From assembly GCF_000340215.1 (NCBI RefSeq), contig NW_006921533.1, forward strand, positions 3,398,273 to 3,462,272: 64,000 nucleotides of DNA, written 5' to 3'. A model generated the notes under the pieces. It saw nothing but the letters and a program-made list of their open reading frames with translations. It was not told where the DNA came from and did no database searches. The stretch's first letter is position 1. Every line of letters begins with the position of its first letter. This document shows, piece by piece, positions 22,101 through 31,139 of this stretch. Both the position numbers and the translations under genes were made by a program. Source of the stretch: Pseudocercospora fijiensis CIRAD86 (lineage: Eukaryota; Ascomycota; Dothideomycetes; Mycosphaerellales; Mycosphaerellaceae).

Positions 22101-22287
22101 CGATCTTCTTAAAACGCGAATTGACTGAAGCCTTTGAAGCCTGTCGCGCGTGGCCAAATTTGGAGGCCGGCGGCGGTTCATCGTCGCTCGATGAGTCGTC
22201 GTCCTGATGCGGCCATTCGGTTGGATACAGAGAGGTGAGATGGTACTGGTTCAGGAGGATGCGCTCCTGCTCCGGCGAGATGGGCAT
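19138..22287 (-). CDS. SEC5: Exocyst complex component Sec5
   Basis: Single long exon of 1049 aa starting at the ATG at 22287. Sec5 is a subunit of the octameric exocyst that tethers secretory vesicles to the plasma membrane at growing hyphal tips. Family features: the N-terminal NQYHLTSLYPTEWP with an acidic-serine stretch, the Sec5-typical NRFMLSSTTFNPALYLSQVH, DLLRGLDFLTRSIEQKSASLK and ESNFERFVRAKATIDTVYTEM coiled segment, then the long helical CATCHR region and a basic C-terminus (LRESTKGEFGCFRRERRGR). Length fits filamentous fungal homologues. The frame continues for more than 400 codons after the TAG; see that feature and finding. Confidence 0.9.
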   Translation of the reverse strand: MPISPEQERILLNQYHLTSLYPTEWPHQDDDSSSDDEPPPASKFGHARQASKASVNSRFKKIDRHASLKSSIKTSSSDVGVQKDEPDALGMAPSVAAELRKRGLPVEDNLALRNRFMLSSTTFNPALYLSQVHQTASTDDLLRGLDFLTRSIEQKSASLKSLVESNFERFVRAKATIDTVYTEMRTQGVQPTRLSQMPSAGASLRPHSRQTSKNQSHFRNTSGPWGSQNKIPAVDKKKNALTKDSEYGVQGIKIPLQEVAIKAEEVWGPALGGREKEETLKAVLTTLDQHRDIFTLSGTIYEATKKTDYDSVVDAYKQAKSHADKARKIAQIAKDNNVDLGDQDINQILVTARMWHDVSAQVDEFKQQVWRRLRNSHGRKAAAVADESDRELHMELIAVLLQLGAEENPIWVWINSRYLYLKDKIARSFERNRIELEILRRKLAATTKVDHIALAKHLRSASTATGTLRLSKEFSRDLDAAKIIIFWDKVQSSLSALLSPANGILGEVLEWYKGAQDFIDNKAQKSFPNGVFATQDYTHLSLSQQHIDSIRSETLEIVALLRESINSFFQEAPVDDLSELYSPIPPTPVTPHSSTPQTSGMLRSFSFDANNVPPPSPKRGDAWEKFAFWPPGSNSLSGSQYLAKTVAILGNGFGEMANLGMIKMSNEPEKLKNTLVAARERCITGICSSWVADAEKCRVLESWTRSPERRELTLMPSYFEAWEERVLTNIQKIAYVSDASAKGSDVTVPPSAKLLQVVRGTFVNSLYKGLSGMVENAEKNKLDVSGIGEGADPDGVTVARKRLIDIDGPGVLGTEALDASNRSVRMLITLSNLNHLRSEVIPQLISQFESAFSVKLTEESAKIRDAFSQIDTRLFQSYVKPTVDNLNTIITNGITADDWEPKTPRPTDARTYVYEVLIALVLVHAEVTSATTSVLTNQILSYLLEQCSLSLINAFKMRKHYTLPALMQATLDVEFMAQTLNNYTTDKAGEVQSQIYLALDERTDNDARAKLQGELPEMRGILKKLRESTKGEFGCFRRERRGRREGGKA

Positions 22288-23490
22288 CTTGGGAATATTG
22301 TATCAATACAGTGGCTTCGTGTTACGCGCTCATGTTACCGCATTCCTGGCATAGTGTTGTTGCTTGGCCAGAACTATTGGGGAGCTGTTGTTGCAGGAGC
22401 CTCCGCCAGCGCCAAGCCGAGGCGGCCTGACCTTGAAGCTGCAACACCTTCTTTGCCCTGTACATCAACGACGTTTACATCATTTGCATGCGTCATGGAT
22501 GGATACTGCACCAAGTTGATTCTCATGCCCAAAGATGTTTGCGACAGCTAGGACCTCAACATGCTGGCCGATTGTAAAGTCCAGTGGCTGCCACACGAAA
22601 GAGGAGGATTGATGCTATAGGCATCTCCGCTGCACAACTGTCTATCCACCAAATTCTCGAATGGATTCCTCAAGAGCGGCAGCCAGTACGGCGATGCGCG
22701 ATTCAACTGGCCTGTTGACTACATGATCGACCTTCGCAGTGAACAGCAAGCAACATGGGAATATCATTTCTGATGGCACCACTCCAACGCACGGTACAGA
22801 AATACTCTTCTCTCTTGGCGGCACACAGCAAGCACTGGCAGCCGGCCGTTGGACCAGGCTGGAACAAAGTACAGTAGTGGCTCCGGTAGTTGGGCCGATG
22901 GCTAAACTTGGTGCTCCTGGCGAGCTCTCGATAGCCAAGGGCGCAACTGCTGAGCACAACAAAGTCTGCCAGCAGACGTATAAACCATCCTTTCCAGACT
23001 ATCCAGCTGTCCCATGTACGTACGAAGTCCAGTTTGATCTTTATTAGGCGGAGAACGGGCTTCGGTAGAGAGACTGAGCAGGGTTCAGCCGCCTTCGCTC
23101 AGTTTGGCGGCATCGCAAGATCCGTGCCAAGCCGTATACAAAATGAGGCATTGAAGTCGAGTCGTTGTGAAGCAATAATGGAAAGGAATATGGTGAAGCT
23201 ATAGAGCATTTCGACGTAGATTCCTTGACGCATTATCCTGTCGATTCCTCCAAGTGCCTGATCAATAGCGTAGCTAGTGGTCCTGTGTTATCAGATCATC
23301 AGTCGCCGACATCTCTTCCGGCCGCTTGTTGGCGATTGGCGTGCAGTGGGAAGCGAAGTTTGACTTCGCGCCTGCAGAGAGCTCTTGTCTTGCTTCTTTT
23401 TGCTCTTGCCGTACCGACTAGCAGACTCTCTTATCTCCAGGTCACACAATAGAGCCACCATAGCTCTGGACCTGTAATCCCACTTCGACA
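22288..23490. other. Intergenic region between divergent Sec5 and IDH2 genes
   Basis: About 1.2 kb serving as promoter space for two divergent genes. Overlapping ORFs of about 100 codons exist on both strands at 22642-23047, but none has a recognisable domain or convincing start. No RNA gene recognised. Confidence 0.45.
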
Positions 23491-24863
23491 ATGCTCGCCA
23501 GCCGGTTCGCCGCTCCAGCGCGGCAATGCTTCAGACAATGCGCTCGACCAGCCTTTGCCCAGGTACTTCCATCAACTCCGAGAGAACAGATCTGGCGAGA
23601 GTCGCAGCCAGAGCCAGGTTCGCCTGCTAACGGAGAGTCGCCAGACGCAACCGCGCAGCCACGCAACCGCACAAGCAGACAAGGTCGCCAAGTTCAAGGG
23701 ACAGAAGGGCTCCGATGTACGTTCAATCACCAACCGCGCTATCGGCCCGTTGGAGAGGCTGCATGTGAAGGAGCATATACTGAGATGAGAATTGCTTGCA
23801 ACAGGGCAAATACACAGTAACACTCATCGAGGGTGACGGTATCGGTCCAGAAATCGCCGACGAGGTCAAGAACATCTACTCCGCCGCGAACGTCCCGATC
23901 AAGTGGGAATCCGTCGACGTTACTCCCAGACTCGAAGATGGCAAGACTGTCATCCCGAAAGAGGCCATTGACTCAGTGACACGCAACTACGTCGCCCTCA
24001 AAGGGCCCCTCGCAACACCCATTGGCAAGGGTCACGTCTCGCTCAACCTCACCCTCCGAAGAACATTCAACCTCTTTGCCAACTTGAGACCTTGCAAGAG
24101 CATTGCAGGATACAAGACCCCATACGATAATGTAGACACAGTACTCATCCGCGAGAACACCGAGGGAGAATACTCTGGAATTGAGCACGTGGTAGTGGAC
24201 GGGGTCGTGCAATCCATCAAGCTTATCACAAAAGAGGCCTCGGAGAGAGTGCTGCGATTCGCATTCCAACATGCACAGGACATCGGCCGAAAGAAGGTCC
24301 GCGTTGTACACAAGGCCACCATCATGAAGATGTCAGACGGCCTCTTCTTGAACCTCGCCCGAGAAATTGCAAAGGAGTACCCTAATATTGAGTTCGATGC
24401 CGAGATGCTCGACAACACCTGCTTGAAGATGGTCACAGACCCAGTCCCATATAACGACAAGGTTCTGGTCATGCCAAACCTTTACGGAGACATTCTTTCC
24501 GATATGTGCGCTGGTTTGATCGGTGGTCTCGGTCTGACCCCATCTGGAAACATTGGTGACGAGTGCTCCATCTTCGAGGCTGTCCACGGCTCCGCTCCAG
24601 ATATTGCTGGCAAGGGCTTGGCTAACCCAACTGCCCTCCTTTTGTCTTCTATTATGATGTTGCAACATATGGGCCTGACACAAGAGGCCGACAGAATACA
24701 GAACGCCATTTTCAAGACTTTGTCCGAAGGAAAGGTGAGTGGAGATAAAATTCGATAGATTTCGCGTGAGCGTTGTACTAACATTTCATAGGCACTGACT
24801 GGAGACTTGGGCGGCAAGGCAAAGACTGCCGAGTACGCTGACGCAATTATCAAGAACTTGTAG
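23491..24863 (+). CDS. IDH2: Isocitrate dehydrogenase [NAD] subunit 2, mitochondrial
   Basis: Four exons: 23491-23562, 23645-23716, 23805-24734 and 24792-24863, giving 381 aa. It is the catalytic subunit of the NAD-dependent isocitrate dehydrogenase of the TCA cycle. The first exon encodes an Arg/Ala-rich mitochondrial presequence ([17 protein letters not shown]). Then come [34 protein letters not shown] with the isocitrate-binding serine, [15 protein letters not shown], and [20 protein letters not shown] with metal-binding aspartates. The C-terminus is [19 protein letters not shown]. All introns are GT..AG and in phase; intron 1 has a TGCTAAC branch point. The [15 protein letters not shown] and [10 protein letters not shown] segments point to subunit 2 rather than the regulatory subunit 1. 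Confidence 0.95.
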
Positions 24864-25276
24864 ATACCAACCCCAGCATCTTGTTTTGATATCGGCCTCG
24901 ATCGGCGCCACGCATGATCCTTCGGCGTTTGTACCATAGCCTTTGGGTATGCAAAAAGAGCGAAGCTGAAGATACATTAAAACCGCAAACAGATTTCACA
25001 CTTGCTGCAGATCATATTTTCAAGCTGTGGTGAGCCTATCAAGCGTATCGAATGTGCTAAAATGTGTGTGCTGCAGTGTCAAGCCTCCGCCTCAGATTCT
25101 ATGGCTATGCACATCTTTGCATGGCGCCTCTCCGCTCAGAATTTTCGCCCACAGTACTAAGCAGGTGTTGCGGAGCCGACGCATGAACGAAGAGCTCTCA
25201 TTAAGCCTTCACAAGCATTGAAAACGGAGCGGTCGCTAAACACTTCACCTGGTGACTTAACTAGGCCCTCAGATCC
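24864..25276. other. Tail-to-tail intergenic stretch
   Basis: 3' region of IDH2 facing the 3' end of the minus-strand gene at 25277. No gene or RNA recognised. Confidence 0.5.
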
Positions 25277-25963
25277 TCAATACATGCAGCGCCCGCAATA
25301 GCCACACTCCTTGTCGCAAGCTGTCAAATCCTTGGAACCACCGTCATCGTCTTCATGATCTCGCTCATCCTTCTGCCAGCCTCTCTCGTCCTCGTCCTCG
25401 TCCTCGTCCTGGTCCGCCTCATCCTCCACGTTGCCGCGCAAGCTCTGGTTGGCATACTCATCGCGTGTCAACGTCGGGCCGGCAAATTCATGCATGGTGT
25501 TCCAGAGATCATTGTTACTCTAAGGTGCCTCCTCACCAGACCCGTACTCCTGTTGAGAGTCGATGATGTCGCTGATCTTGTACTCTGAGTCCACGTCGCA
25601 GAGCTCGTTCCAAAACTTCACTCTGTCCTACGATTCGCGTTAGTCGCTGGCTACGATCAAGCTGCCTACAAGACCAACCTTGAAGATCTTCCGAGCGATC
25701 TCAGTCACTTGGCGGATGTATGGCTCGGCAACTGTGGTGAGGCTGCCACTGATCTTGGAGCTGAACCTCATGAACTTGGTGCCATCACGCGGCAGGCGTG
25801 GGCATTCGCCCACGACGAATTTGTAGTATCCAACCTTCGAAACGACTTGAGCGTCTCCCGCGAATTCTTCCTGGATCTTGGCCAGGAATTTTTCCCAGGC
25901 GGCTTTGTCTTCCTCGATATCGGTGAGACGTGGAACTATATCGAAACCTGCAGCGTAGCCCAT
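25277..25963 (-). CDS. Conserved fungal protein of unknown function, split by an in-frame TAG
   Basis: Minus strand, exons 25963-25679 and 25627-25277 with a 51-nt intron (GTTGGT..CGTAG). The first 130 codons start MGYAAGFDIVPRL and contain FMRFSSKISGS and DRVKFWNELCDVDSEYKISD; this resembles a small conserved fungal family known to me only as hypothetical. A TAG stands at 25522-25520 after GSGEEAP. The same frame then continues SNNDLWNTMHEFAGPTLTRD, an Asp/Glu-rich run (DEADQDEDEDEDERG) and a cysteine-rich end (LTACDKECGYCGRCMY) to a stop at 25277. A CAG-to-TAG change would explain the interruption. Either the protein ends at 25520 (130 aa), or the locus is a young pseudogene, or the stop is read through. 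No intron fits. Confidence 0.5.
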
Positions 25964-25993
25964 TTTGGAAGTGCGTATCGGGTGAAGTGTGTG

Positions 25994-26014
25994 TGGGGGG
26001 GGGGGGGGGGGGGG
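25994..26014. repeat. Poly-G tract, 21 bases
   Basis: An uninterrupted run of 21 G lies just upstream of the minus-strand gene starting at 25963, and directly before the AT-rich patch. Such runs are prone to length error in assembly. Confidence 0.9.
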
Positions 26015-26510
26015 GCCTACCATAATCATATCTATACCCCTAGATATATGTACCGATTACAGTACCTATGCCTTTATATTCTCACACGTATAGCTACCCT
26101 ATTTGCAGTCTATACATCCGTTAGTATACTAATAGACTAAAACGGATACATAGGTATACTCCTCTTCACACCGGCGGCCTTATAAGTATTAGAGGGTACA
26201 GCTACTTTAAGGAAGCGCCTTTTAAAGTCGCTATTCGTAAGCCTCCTATTAACCTACGCGTATTAGTATAAGCATATATCCAGGCTAGTCTCATACTTAC
26301 CCTACTACACTTCAAGGCAAGTATAACCTCGAACTTGCTATACATATTAACGGCGAGAAGTCTCTACAACTATAACCAGGTATATACCCTTGCTTAGACC
26401 TACAATCTATTTCCTCGTCCTCGGCCACGTCCTCTATAAACGACTTAATAACTACGGTCGGGGTCTCACGACCTTCAATAGAAGGCTTGCCCGAACCTAT
26501 ATCCGGTAGC
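26015..26510. repeat. Second AT-rich, TpA-rich patch
   Basis: About 500 bp of TA-rich DNA abutting the assembly gap, similar in word use to the 13.6-16.8 kb island. One minus-strand frame is open for about 65 codons next to the gap (containing KPSIEGRETPTVVIKSF), perhaps the end of a degraded element that continues into the gap. No family recognised. Confidence 0.55.
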
Positions 26511-26610
26511 NNNNNNNNNNNNNNNNNNNNNNNNNNNNNNNNNNNNNNNNNNNNNNNNNNNNNNNNNNNNNNNNNNNNNNNNNNNNNNNNNNNNNNNNNN
26601 NNNNNNNNNN
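26511..26610. other. Assembly gap (100 N)
   Basis: Exactly 100 unknown bases, the conventional placeholder for a gap of unknown length. It lies inside or at the edge of repetitive DNA, so the missing sequence may be a repeat of any size. Confidence 0.99.
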
Positions 26611-26967
26611 CTCTCGGAGAGAAAGAATGTCAATGGCGGATTTTGAAGTCTGTGTAGTGGTTTGCTACAGTAAGCTGCTGTTTGACCGCTCATGTCAAAG
26701 CCGTCTGCAAAGCCTTTCACCTAGTGCAAGTTCCCGACTGGACGCGTTCAAGACTCCATGTAATGACACAATTGCGCAGCCGACTCGACAAGAAAATGCT
26801 CGAAAGTATGCCCAGTTCCAGGCCTCCAAAAATCACGACCAACCACATTTGCGTATCCCAGTGGACTGCGACCATCGTTCTCCTCACTATCACTGGGCAC
26901 GACTTCTTCAAAGCTCATCCTGTCACGTTCGGCGCCAACTGCCTGCCCTTCGTCTTTCTTTCTGAGT

Positions 26968-27453
26968 TTACGAACTTTGCTCAGAAGTAGCACTGTTTCC
27001 TACGGCATGGCAAGCCTGGTGCTCCGAACTCCTGCTCGTAGCAGCGTACTCCAGCCCCATAGCCACGACATCCTGAATCGTCGCCTCAACTTTCTCGCCA
27101 TCTGCCGACAAGTACCAGAGATCAACTCTCATGATCCCAAATTCTCTCAGAGCGGCACGAAACGTGTTCAAGATTCTCGAGCGTACCTGGATGGCGTTGC
27201 TGCTATTCAAAGCCATGATGCAGCACTCGCGCGCTCGACCTGGGATTTCAGGTGCGTAGCGATCGATGTCAAGCCTGCTGAAGAAAATCGTAGAGTATTG
27301 CCACAAGGTATAGTCGCACATGGGAGCTCGTTTATGGGCGTGTTCGATTGAGCCTCGGAATCTGGTCCAGCATGAAGCGTCGTATACGAAACTTGGTTGG
27401 TGCAAATGGCCGTTGATGGTTGAGCGGAGATCAAAGCCGAAAGTGAACGACAT
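26968..27453 (-). CDS. Uncharacterised protein, tandem paralogue A
   Basis: 161 aa from the ATG at 27453 (MSFTFGFDLRS); an ATG at 27516 is in frame, but the later start matches the start of the neighbouring paralogue. The protein shares a scaffold with the gene at 27615-28187: the FGFD opening, a W.RF..SI / W.AFERSI segment about 40 aa in, ..LWQYSTIFFSR versus ..IWQLGFRTTIS, and a later EFG..RVDLWYL versus EFGESRVQFWCQL motif. It ends in a Ser-rich tail without the C-terminal hydrophobic helix seen in paralogue B; a missed 3' exon is possible. No known domain. Confidence 0.5.
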   Translation of the reverse strand: MSFTFGFDLRSTINGHLHQPSFVYDASCWTRFRGSIEHAHKRAPMCDYTLWQYSTIFFSRLDIDRYAPEIPGRARECCIMALNSSNAIQVRSRILNTFRAALREFGIMRVDLWYLSADGEKVEATIQDVVAMGLEYAATSRSSEHQACHAVGNSATSEQSS

Positions 27454-27614
27454 GTGAGGCGAGAAAGCTGACCGGAGGGAGACCGAGAAATTCAATCGAC
27501 ATAAATCGGAAGTCATGTCTGAGACTACTCAAAGGCTGATATTTGCTAGCACAATCCTCTCCATTCACGAGGCATCCATTGTGTCTGCGATGCAACCTTC
27601 CGCCAGCGTCTCGT

Positions 27615-28187
27615 TCAGAATATGCGCAGCAAGATAGTGAGGAACAATACACTCAGCAGCACTGCACCCAGCCACGCAGCCTGTCGCTCCTCGTCGAGTT
27701 GCTGATATTCCGCGATCTTCATGTCGACCTCATGTAGCATCTCCTCCCTCTCAAACCGCAACAATTTCACCACCTTCGGCGCAAGCGCCACCTCAGCAGC
27801 ATCTTCGCAGAAACGCTTCTCCTCTCCTTCCTTCAACTGACACCAGAACTGCACTCTCGACTCGCCAAATTCTTCTTTCGCACTCTCCATCATGTGACCA
27901 ATAATCCGCTCAAGCATGTCATCTTTCTCGTCGATGATGGTGCAGATGAAGCGATGCTGCTCGCGCTCTCTAGCCAGAATCGATGGTTGTGGTCCGGACC
28001 AGTCTTCGCTTATTGTTGTGCGGAAGCCGAGTTGCCAGATGATGATCTTGTCGCGGTAATGGAGTACTGAGCTACGGATGCTGCGCTCGAATGCTCGCCA
28101 TGCTTCGAGAGTTTCTTGGTCTTGGTGGCGTGAGCCGAGACTGGTTGTGAATGATGAGGGGACGTCGAAGCCGAAGATCAGAGGCAT
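27615..28187 (-). CDS. Uncharacterised tail-anchored-like protein, tandem paralogue B
   Basis: 190 aa from the ATG at 28187 (MPLIFGFDVPSSF). The middle contains AWRAFERSIRSSVLHYRDKI, a long probable helix (DEKDDMLERIIGHMMESAKEEFG) and RVQFWCQLKEGEEKRF. A charged helical stretch is followed by one hydrophobic segment at the extreme C-terminus (WLGAVLLSVLFLTILLRIF), the layout of a tail-anchored membrane protein. It is a tandem duplicate of the preceding gene in the same orientation, about 160 bp apart. Family unknown; membrane anchoring is inferred from hydrophobicity. Confidence 0.6.
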   Translation of the reverse strand: MPLIFGFDVPSSFTTSLGSRHQDQETLEAWRAFERSIRSSVLHYRDKIIIWQLGFRTTISEDWSGPQPSILAREREQHRFICTIIDEKDDMLERIIGHMMESAKEEFGESRVQFWCQLKEGEEKRFCEDAAEVALAPKVVKLLRFEREEMLHEVDMKIAEYQQLDEERQAAWLGAVLLSVLFLTILLRIF

Positions 28188-28410
28188 AGCGGTTGATGTA
28201 TCTCGACAAGTAGGCCGGTCTACGTTGGAGAACTTGCGGCCTTCAAGGGCTTAAAAAGGACGCGCGCAGAGCACGGGCCAACTCTTTGTGGGCTTTCACA
28301 TGTCACAGGCAATATAAGTTCACATGCGAATTGAAAGCCTTCTCGCCGTTTGGCGAAAGTGCAAGATGATTCGAATTGAATTTAATGAACGGCATGTAGA
28401 TTTTCGATTC

Positions 28411-29600
28411 CTAGTAACTATCTATGGATTTGTTAGCGGCTTAGCCCAATGGGTAAGTAAATATGAAGAACTTACATCTGAAATGTGGATTTTCACGATC
28501 CGTGAGATCCGCAAACTCAAAATCAGGCATGTGAGGTACTGTTGCAGTGTTCCTCTCCCGCTTTCGATTCTGGAGGTAATACCAACCCAGCAAGGCGATC
28601 GAGAAGACGATGGCGGTAGAATCGACGGCAACAATCATGACTTTGGCAGGAGTGTAAGATGGGGCATCCTCGTTTCGGAACGTCAAAGGTCCAAGGATGT
28701 TGCCCAAGCAGAACGCCATTAGAAGCAATGCGTTCATAGTGACTTTCTTTGTGTGGCCAGCGGTATTTGCTGCAGCAAAGGAGTATGCACAAGGCAGAAA
28801 TGCACCGACGACATGCGTGATATAGTTGCCCGCAAGCTTGCTAGCGCGGTTGTCATCAGAAGAAAAGGCCAGGAGGCCACCTCCAAGCAGGCCACCAATG
28901 GCGCTCCAGAACATTATGTTGAGCCCTCGAGCATTGCAGCGTGCTGATGCCCAGGTTGCTGTGAGAACGCTGATGACAGCGATGACTCCGCCGGGTATCT
29001 GAAGCAGAGCCGTCTCTTTGTTCGTGAAGCCGAATGACTTGATTAGAATCGATTGGAAACTGCCAACGGCTCCATTCGGAATGGATGCTGCAGTCGTGAT
29101 GAGAAAGAGTAATGCTGTTTGCGGATCCACAAGGCATTGCAGGACTTGATATGGTTTCAATGTCTTGTCCGAGCCTGCGTTAGCAGCTGTAGATTCTCGT
29201 GATTCGCCCACATATCTTGTTCTCAATACCCGTTTGGTTTTCTCGTAATCTCTTCACTGCTGCCACACGCTCTGCGTGCGTGAGCCTCTTGGCGCTCATG
29301 GGGTTGTCCGGCATAAACGCGATGACTAATAGACCGGCACCAATTGTGATGAACCCAACGACCAAGAACATGATCTGCCAAGAAGTGAACCGATCGCTCG
29401 TATAATGCTGGAAGCCGAACGACATCAGAGATCCGGTATAGTAGCACAGCCTACGCCAATGTACCCAAAGCCAACTCTTCGAGGTTGCTCGCTTCTTCGA
29501 TACCACATTGATGCAATGAGAAGGAGTGAAGGGCTGATGGCCGACTCAAACATGCCTAGGAGCAAGGAGACAGTATAGCGGAAAAAGGAGGCCGGGAAGG
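28411..29600 (-). pseudogene. MFS transporter pseudogene (DAL5/allantoate permease-like)
   Basis: The minus strand encodes much of an anion:cation symporter-type MFS protein. Recognisable parts in order: LLLGMFESAISPSLLLIASM and SEQPRRVGFGYIGVGCATI, then in another frame GSLMSFGFQHYTS, SWQIMFLVVGFITIGAGLL, MPDNPMSAKRLTHAERVAA and VKRLRENQTGIENK, then LKPYQVLQCLVDPQTALLFL through to FADLTDRENPHFRYSY. The last exon (28421-28411) follows a clean 54-nt intron with a GCTAAC branch point. A one-base frameshift occurs near 29436 (between GVGCATI and GSLM). The join after ENK needs an implausible 37-nt intron, and the N-terminal ~100 aa are absent. Together these point to a decayed gene rather than a working transporter. 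Confidence 0.75.
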
Positions 29601-29714
29601 AGTGCGCGCCGGACAGCGATTGCGAGGTTGGTCGTTCAATGTCGCGTGGCGGCCATGCTGGCCGACTGTTGGCCGCTACACGTGAGACTAGGAGCTGGGA
29701 TTACATCTTTCTGC

Positions 29715-30239
29715 TCACGGCCGCGGGACAGCGAGCATTTGTGTGTAGAATCTCACCAGTGCCTCGGCCCCCACCAGGTCACCATCTCTCAGCAGCACGG
29801 CCAAGTCGATATTGAGCGGACTATCCGGCTCTCCTCCCGCACTCAACAATTGCTGTACTGCTTCCAATGTGCTCACGATGCCGTACGCTGGCGTCCACGA
29901 GGTCTTGAGCAGGTCGAGGCAGATCTCTCCTGTTTTGAAGTTGACGTTGGGATGGCAGATGGGCGTCTGGAATCGTATGGCGGGAGGCGTGTTGGGATAC
30001 TGCTGGGGTACGGCGATTGAAAGGTGCCATCGACCGCCTACACGCATGTCAGCATCGAGGCGTTGTCGTCGCCGGTCGCACGCGTTCTGTCTACCTTCGT
30101 ACGCGGTCCCCTCGGGCCCTCTCAGAACCGCAGACCAGTGGAAGATGTCCTGGTCGCTGGCAGGCTCAAGGCGCGAGAGGGCCGGCGAAGGCTCGCGATT
30201 GTACGCGCCGAGCTCGTTGGCGAGCCGCTTTGCTGCCAT
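29715..30239 (-). CDS. PEX4: Peroxisomal ubiquitin-conjugating enzyme E2 (peroxin-4)
   Basis: Two exons on the minus strand, 30239-30095 and 30037-29715, with a 57-nt intron (GTAGAC..GTGTAG), giving 155 aa. It opens KRLANELGAYNREPSPAL and carries the UBC core: FHWSAVLRGPEGTAYEGG, YPNTPPAIRFQTPICHPNV (HPN motif), then the active-site cysteine in GEICLDLL and TSWTPAYGIVSTLEAVQQLL. The SPLNIDLAVLLRDGDLVGAEALVRFYT ending is typical of Pex4 rather than other E2s. Pex4 monoubiquitinates the receptor Pex5 at the peroxisome for its recycling. A CCGAGG hexamer lies 89 bp upstream of the ATG (30328-30333). Confidence 0.9.
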   Translation of the reverse strand: MAAKRLANELGAYNREPSPALSRLEPASDQDIFHWSAVLRGPEGTAYEGRQNACDRRRQRLDADMRVGGRWHLSIAVPQQYPNTPPAIRFQTPICHPNVNFKTGEICLDLLKTSWTPAYGIVSTLEAVQQLLSAGGEPDSPLNIDLAVLLRDGDLVGAEALVRFYTQMLAVPRP

Positions 30240-31139
30240 TTCTGCTCTGCTCAGTTACCGATGCATCTCTGCGTGCTATCCGATGGAGAGCAACACAATG
30301 GAGCTCCCGGCATGCTGGAGGTTCGTGCCGAGGCTGCGGATGTAAGTAACCCCGATTGGTGCCAGTGACCTCACACCGAGAGTACACACCTCTGCACTCG
30401 CCCATTCACTCGCCTTCGTCCTGCTCACAACGCCTCGCATCTCGCCATCGGCAGCATTTTCTTCTTTTGCGCGCTTCTCGTACGCCACAGCCGATTCGCG
30501 CCGCCCGACTCCCACGCGATCACCCCTGCAAGTCTTCGGGTGCTCCTGGCTCGCTCACACGTTTCGCTTAACCTTTTATATGCTTCACAATCTATATGGC
30601 ACGGCTCAACGTGGCCATCACGAGGAAACTGTCCCCAGCCGGCAATCGCAATCCATGATGGCGTTCGTTTGATATTGCCGTGCCATGCTGTTGGCACTCA
30701 TCGAGCGACCGTCGAAACGATGGTCGAAGCGTTTATCCTGTTAATATCGTTATAGATGAGCTTTTCCAGCTCGACAAGTAGGCCCAGCGAACGCAGCGGA
30801 GGCTCCCAAGGCCGTCTTCGCAATGTATCTGATCGCGGTATGGCTAGGGTGTATGCAGCTCGTGCAACAGCATGAGACTGCACTCTGGAAACACTACCAT
30901 AAGGAGAGCTGCCTTCAGCCGAGCCTGGCCCAGATATCGCTAGATGTCTTCGTCATACTACATACTGCTTCTTGTTCTTCATTTCTTCCACCTTTCTTCC
31001 ACCTTTCCGTTTTCGCTTCGCCCTTCGCTTTCCACCGCATTCTTTATACTTAGCACCGCAGGACCGACGTCGACCGCCGTCTGGGCACTTTCACGCTCTT
31101 TTAGCATTCGGCCTACCTCTCCCAGCATGGAATCCTGAT
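30240..31139. promoter_or_regulatory. Divergent promoter region between PEX4 and the rhodopsin-like gene
   Basis: About 900 bp. CCGAGG at 30328-30333 (CCTCGG on the PEX4 strand) fits the fatty-acid response core of filamentous ascomycetes. A pyrimidine-rich stretch (30960-31060) precedes the start of the plus-strand gene. No gene recognised in the interval. Confidence 0.4.

Noticed and set aside
22642..23047. Overlapping ~100-codon ORFs on both strands between Sec5 and IDH2
   Set aside because: Neither has a recognisable domain, and each is a possible shadow of the other; not enough to call a gene.
9537..25522. Idea that the organism has reassigned TAG to an amino acid
   Set aside because: Several well-recognised genes here (carnitine acetyltransferase, MDH, IDH2, the rhodopsin-like protein) end at TAG exactly where the family ends.
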